From: Prevotella sp. UBA2809
Lineage (GTDB): Bacteria > Bacteroidota > Bacteroidia > Bacteroidales > Bacteroidaceae
Reading direction: 5' to 3'
Length of the DNA: 64,000 nt
NCBI GenBank assembly: GCA_002351725.1
Contig: DEHD01000023.1
Coordinates: 7,350 to 71,349 of the forward strand
The position numbers and the translations under genes were made by a program. The notes under the pieces are model-generated. The model was not told the origin of the DNA. It was given only the letters and a program-made list of their open reading frames with translations, and searched no databases. The stretch's first letter is position 1; each line of letters begins with the position of its first letter. Shown piece by piece: positions 62,108 through 64,000 of this stretch.

Positions 62108-62656
62108 ATGACTCAATTTGATAAGACAAACGCTCAGTTTGAGCAGGCTCTGGCAGAGTGCAGAGCACTGTTTGAGAAGAAGCTTCATGATTATAAAGCC
62201 TCTTGGCGCATTCTGCGACCATCAGCACTTACCGACCAGTTGTTCATCAAAGCCAAGCGCATTCGCAGCCTGGAGATTAAGAAGGAATCGCTGGTAGGCG
62301 AAGGTATACGTCCTGAATTCGTGGCACTGATAAACTACGGAATAGTAGGACTGATACAGCTTAGCAAGGGATTTGCCGACACCGTTGATATAACCAACGA
62401 AGAGGCAATGCTTCTTTACGACAAGCATGCAAAAGAGGCACTGGAGCTGATGAAGCGTAAAAACCACGACTACGATGAGGCGTGGCGCGGAATGAGGGTA
62501 AGTAGCTATACCGACCTGATTCTGACAAAAATTGAACGTATAAAGGAAATCGAGAACTTGCAGGGTGAGACACTCGTGAGCGAGGGTATCGATGCCAACT
62601 ATATGGATATTATCAACTACGCGGTCTTTGGAGTAATTAAACTTACTGAAGAGTGA
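62108..62656 (+). CDS. DUF1599 domain protein with internal duplication
   Basis: 182-residue cytoplasmic protein of the DUF1599 family. Seen: two similar halves (about 20-85 and 112-178), both with HDY(K/D)xxWR, TDLxxxKxxRI, LVxEGI and INYxxxGxIxL. Function not established. It is followed after 4 bases by the DoxX-type gene and then tpiA, a gene order also seen in Bacteroides as I recall. The transcript is almost leaderless. Confidence 0.88.
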   Translation: MTQFDKTNAQFEQALAECRALFEKKLHDYKASWRILRPSALTDQLFIKAKRIRSLEIKKESLVGEGIRPEFVALINYGIVGLIQLSKGFADTVDITNEEAMLLYDKHAKEALELMKRKNHDYDEAWRGMRVSSYTDLILTKIERIKEIENLQGETLVSEGIDANYMDIINYAVFGVIKLTEE

Positions 62657-62660
62657 GAAA

Positions 62661-63800
62661 GTGAGGAAAGTTGCTGTAAACATCTGTCGCTTGGTGCTGG
62701 CACTGACATTTATCTTTTCAGGATTTGTCAAGGCCGTTGATCCACTTGGCACACAGTACAAGATACACGACTACCTTACAGCCTGGGGCATAGCAAAGAT
62801 GGTGCCCGACTTCACCACTCTGGCATCATCGGTACTGTTGGCAGCGACAGAGTTCTTTCTGGGAATCTGTCTGCTGTTCGCCATAAGGCGACGCATAGTA
62901 TCGAAGCTGGTACTGCTGGTAATGGCGGTTATGACACCGCTGACACTGTGGCTTGCCATATCCGACCCAATAAGCGATTGCGGATGCTTTGGCGATGCAC
63001 TGGTGCTGACCAATTGGCAGACCTTTGGCAAGAACGTGATACTGCTATGTGCAGCTATCGTGGTGTGGAAGTGGCCACTTGATATGCCACGCCTGATAAG
63101 CAGAACAAACCAATGGATTGTGATGAACTATTCGCTGGTGTTCATTCTGCTGTTCATATCAGCAAAGAGTCTTTACACCCTACCCCAGTTCGACTTCCGC
63201 CCATACCACATCGGAGCCGACATTCGCGAGGGATGGACAAAGATGATGGAAGGTGAGGAATCGCCATACCAGGAGCTGTTTATAGAGCAGGTAGAGGATG
63301 GTGAGGATATTACCGAGCAGATTCTGGCAGAAAAGGGCTACACATTCTTATTAATAGCCCCACATCTGGAACAGGCTGATGACTCGCGATTGGATGAGAT
63401 AAACCAGATGTACGAATATAGTCTGGACAACGGATATCCATTCTACTGTCTGACAGCAAGTGGCGAGAAGGCCATAGAGAAATGGCGCGATCTTACAGGT
63501 GCAGAATACCCATTCTGCCTTACAGACGACATAACGCTGAAGACGATAGTACGTTCTAACCCAGGCTTGGTTCTGATGAAGGACGGAAAGGTAATACGCA
63601 AGTGGAGCCACAACAACCTGCCCGAAGAGGAGGAACTGAGCGAGAAGCTTGAAGACAGCGAGCTGGGACAACTGCCCACAGAGACAGTTACCACAAAGAT
63701 ACTATGGGTGCTGACGTGGTTTGTGCTGCCGCTGCTGATACTCACAATTGCCGACAGGCTATGGGCCTGGACGAATTGGGTGAGAAAGAGTAAGAATTAA
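62661..63800 (+). CDS. DoxX/MauE-type membrane protein with thioredoxin-like end
   Basis: 379-residue inner-membrane protein. Seen: four membrane segments in the first 150 residues with FIFSGFVKAVDPLGTQYK, SDCGCFGDALVLTNWQTFGKN (the Cys pair and FGD typical of this Bacteroidota family), a soluble periplasmic domain with a thioredoxin-like fold (about 230-330, KGYTFLLIAPHLEQADDSRL), and a last membrane segment. Could carry reducing equivalents to the periplasm (inference). Start is a GTG (62661) within a short agtga-type repeat; no ATG fits. Confidence 0.85.
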   Translation: MRKVAVNICRLVLALTFIFSGFVKAVDPLGTQYKIHDYLTAWGIAKMVPDFTTLASSVLLAATEFFLGICLLFAIRRRIVSKLVLLVMAVMTPLTLWLAISDPISDCGCFGDALVLTNWQTFGKNVILLCAAIVVWKWPLDMPRLISRTNQWIVMNYSLVFILLFISAKSLYTLPQFDFRPYHIGADIREGWTKMMEGEESPYQELFIEQVEDGEDITEQILAEKGYTFLLIAPHLEQADDSRLDEINQMYEYSLDNGYPFYCLTASGEKAIEKWRDLTGAEYPFCLTDDITLKTIVRSNPGLVLMKDGKVIRKWSHNNLPEEEELSEKLEDSELGQLPTETVTTKILWVLTWFVLPLLILTIADRLWAWTNWVRKSKN

Positions 63801-63839
63801 GAGAAAAGAGTTTTTATACATATTAATTTATTTAGAATT

Positions 63840-64000
63840 ATGAGAAAGAAAATTGTTGCAGGAAACTGGAAGATGAACATGAATCTCCAGGACGGTATTG
63901 CTCTGGCAAAGGAGCTTAACGAGACTTTGAAGGCTGAGAAGCCAAACTGTGGTGTAGTTATCTGCACTCCATTCATCCACCTCGCATCTATCGCACAGTT
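63840..64000 (+). CDS. tpiA: Triosephosphate isomerase (partial)
   Basis: First 53 residues of TpiA, glycolytic interconversion of dihydroxyacetone phosphate and glyceraldehyde 3-phosphate; the rest is past the right edge. Seen: [22 protein letters not shown], with the substrate-binding Asn-Trp-Lys (about 9-11), and [10 protein letters not shown]. Third gene of the DUF1599-DoxX-tpiA group, 39 bases after DoxX. Confidence 0.95.
   Translation, partial: MRKKIVAGNWKMNMNLQDGIALAKELNETLKAEKPNCGVVICTPFIHLASIAQ

Noticed and set aside
1..64000. Insertion sequence, prophage or integron
   Set aside because: No transposase, integrase, phage structural gene or terminal repeats are visible; the tRNA 3' copy is the only hint and has no integrase near.

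Overview
The window is chromosomal DNA of a gut- or rumen-type Bacteroidota, most likely Prevotella or a close relative. The evidence is the recurring Bacteroidota -7 promoter box (TAnnTTTGC) upstream of many genes, the near absence of Shine-Dalgarno sites, and Bacteroidota-typical genes: PorQ (type IX secretion), DUF5686, DUF2723, DUF3098, GIN-domain lipoprotein, a hybrid two-component-like sensor, and the ftsX-DUF3098-uppP-truB-queA-folK operon. There is no rRNA, prophage, insertion sequence or CRISPR array. No gap without a gene reaches 300 bases.

Layout. 1-9.6 kb (minus): carbohydrate genes, namely a GH2 beta-galactosidase-like enzyme cut by the left edge, an LPP20-like exported protein, a GH31 alpha-xylosidase-like enzyme and a large Reg_prop/Y_Y_Y sensor that has lost its phospho-accepting histidine and its output domains. 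9.6-15.4 kb (minus): a tightly coupled cluster of nucleotidyltransferase, ATP-grasp protein, CDP-alcohol phosphatidyltransferase, HAD phosphatase and DUF5686, which looks like a pathway for a special lipid head group. 15.5-17.6 kb (minus): GIN-domain lipoprotein and an orphan histidine kinase. 17.7-30.5 kb (plus): RlmL-like methyltransferase, dipeptidyl peptidase IV, purD, membrane proteins, DUF2723, polysaccharide deacetylase and GH3. 30.5-35.9 kb (minus): TonB, polyprenyl synthetase, TatD, tRNA-Ser(GGA), ExbB, a small membrane protein, two ExbD proteins and an Lrp regulator. 36-39.1 kb (plus): porQ, cmk and a FadL-like porin. 39.1-43.3 kb (minus): the folK-to-ftsX operon. 43.4-47.3 kb: a radical SAM protein, a purine permease coupled to a histidine kinase, and an LpxA-like acyltransferase. 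47.3-53.2 kb (minus): RND efflux pump operon with a hairpin leader. 53.3-58.6 kb (minus): a beta-barrel protein, an HGSNAT-like acetyltransferase next to a GH89 NAGLU-like enzyme, and cca. 58.8-64 kb: a small exported protein, alanine/sodium symporter, GH5, a lipoprotein, DUF1599, a DoxX-type protein and the start of tpiA.

The strongest unexplained signal is a set of about eighteen short degenerate tandem-repeat tracts. Most have a 7-base period and some 8 or 9. The repeated word differs from place to place. The tracts either fill the whole spacer between two co-directional genes, often overlapping the stop codon, or sit inside genes as in-frame insertions (GH2, GH31, HAD, GH89). Other notable points are a terminator-like leader and palindrome before the RND operon, a promoter element inside a terminator loop, and a 27-base promoter/start segment shared exactly by two unrelated genes.
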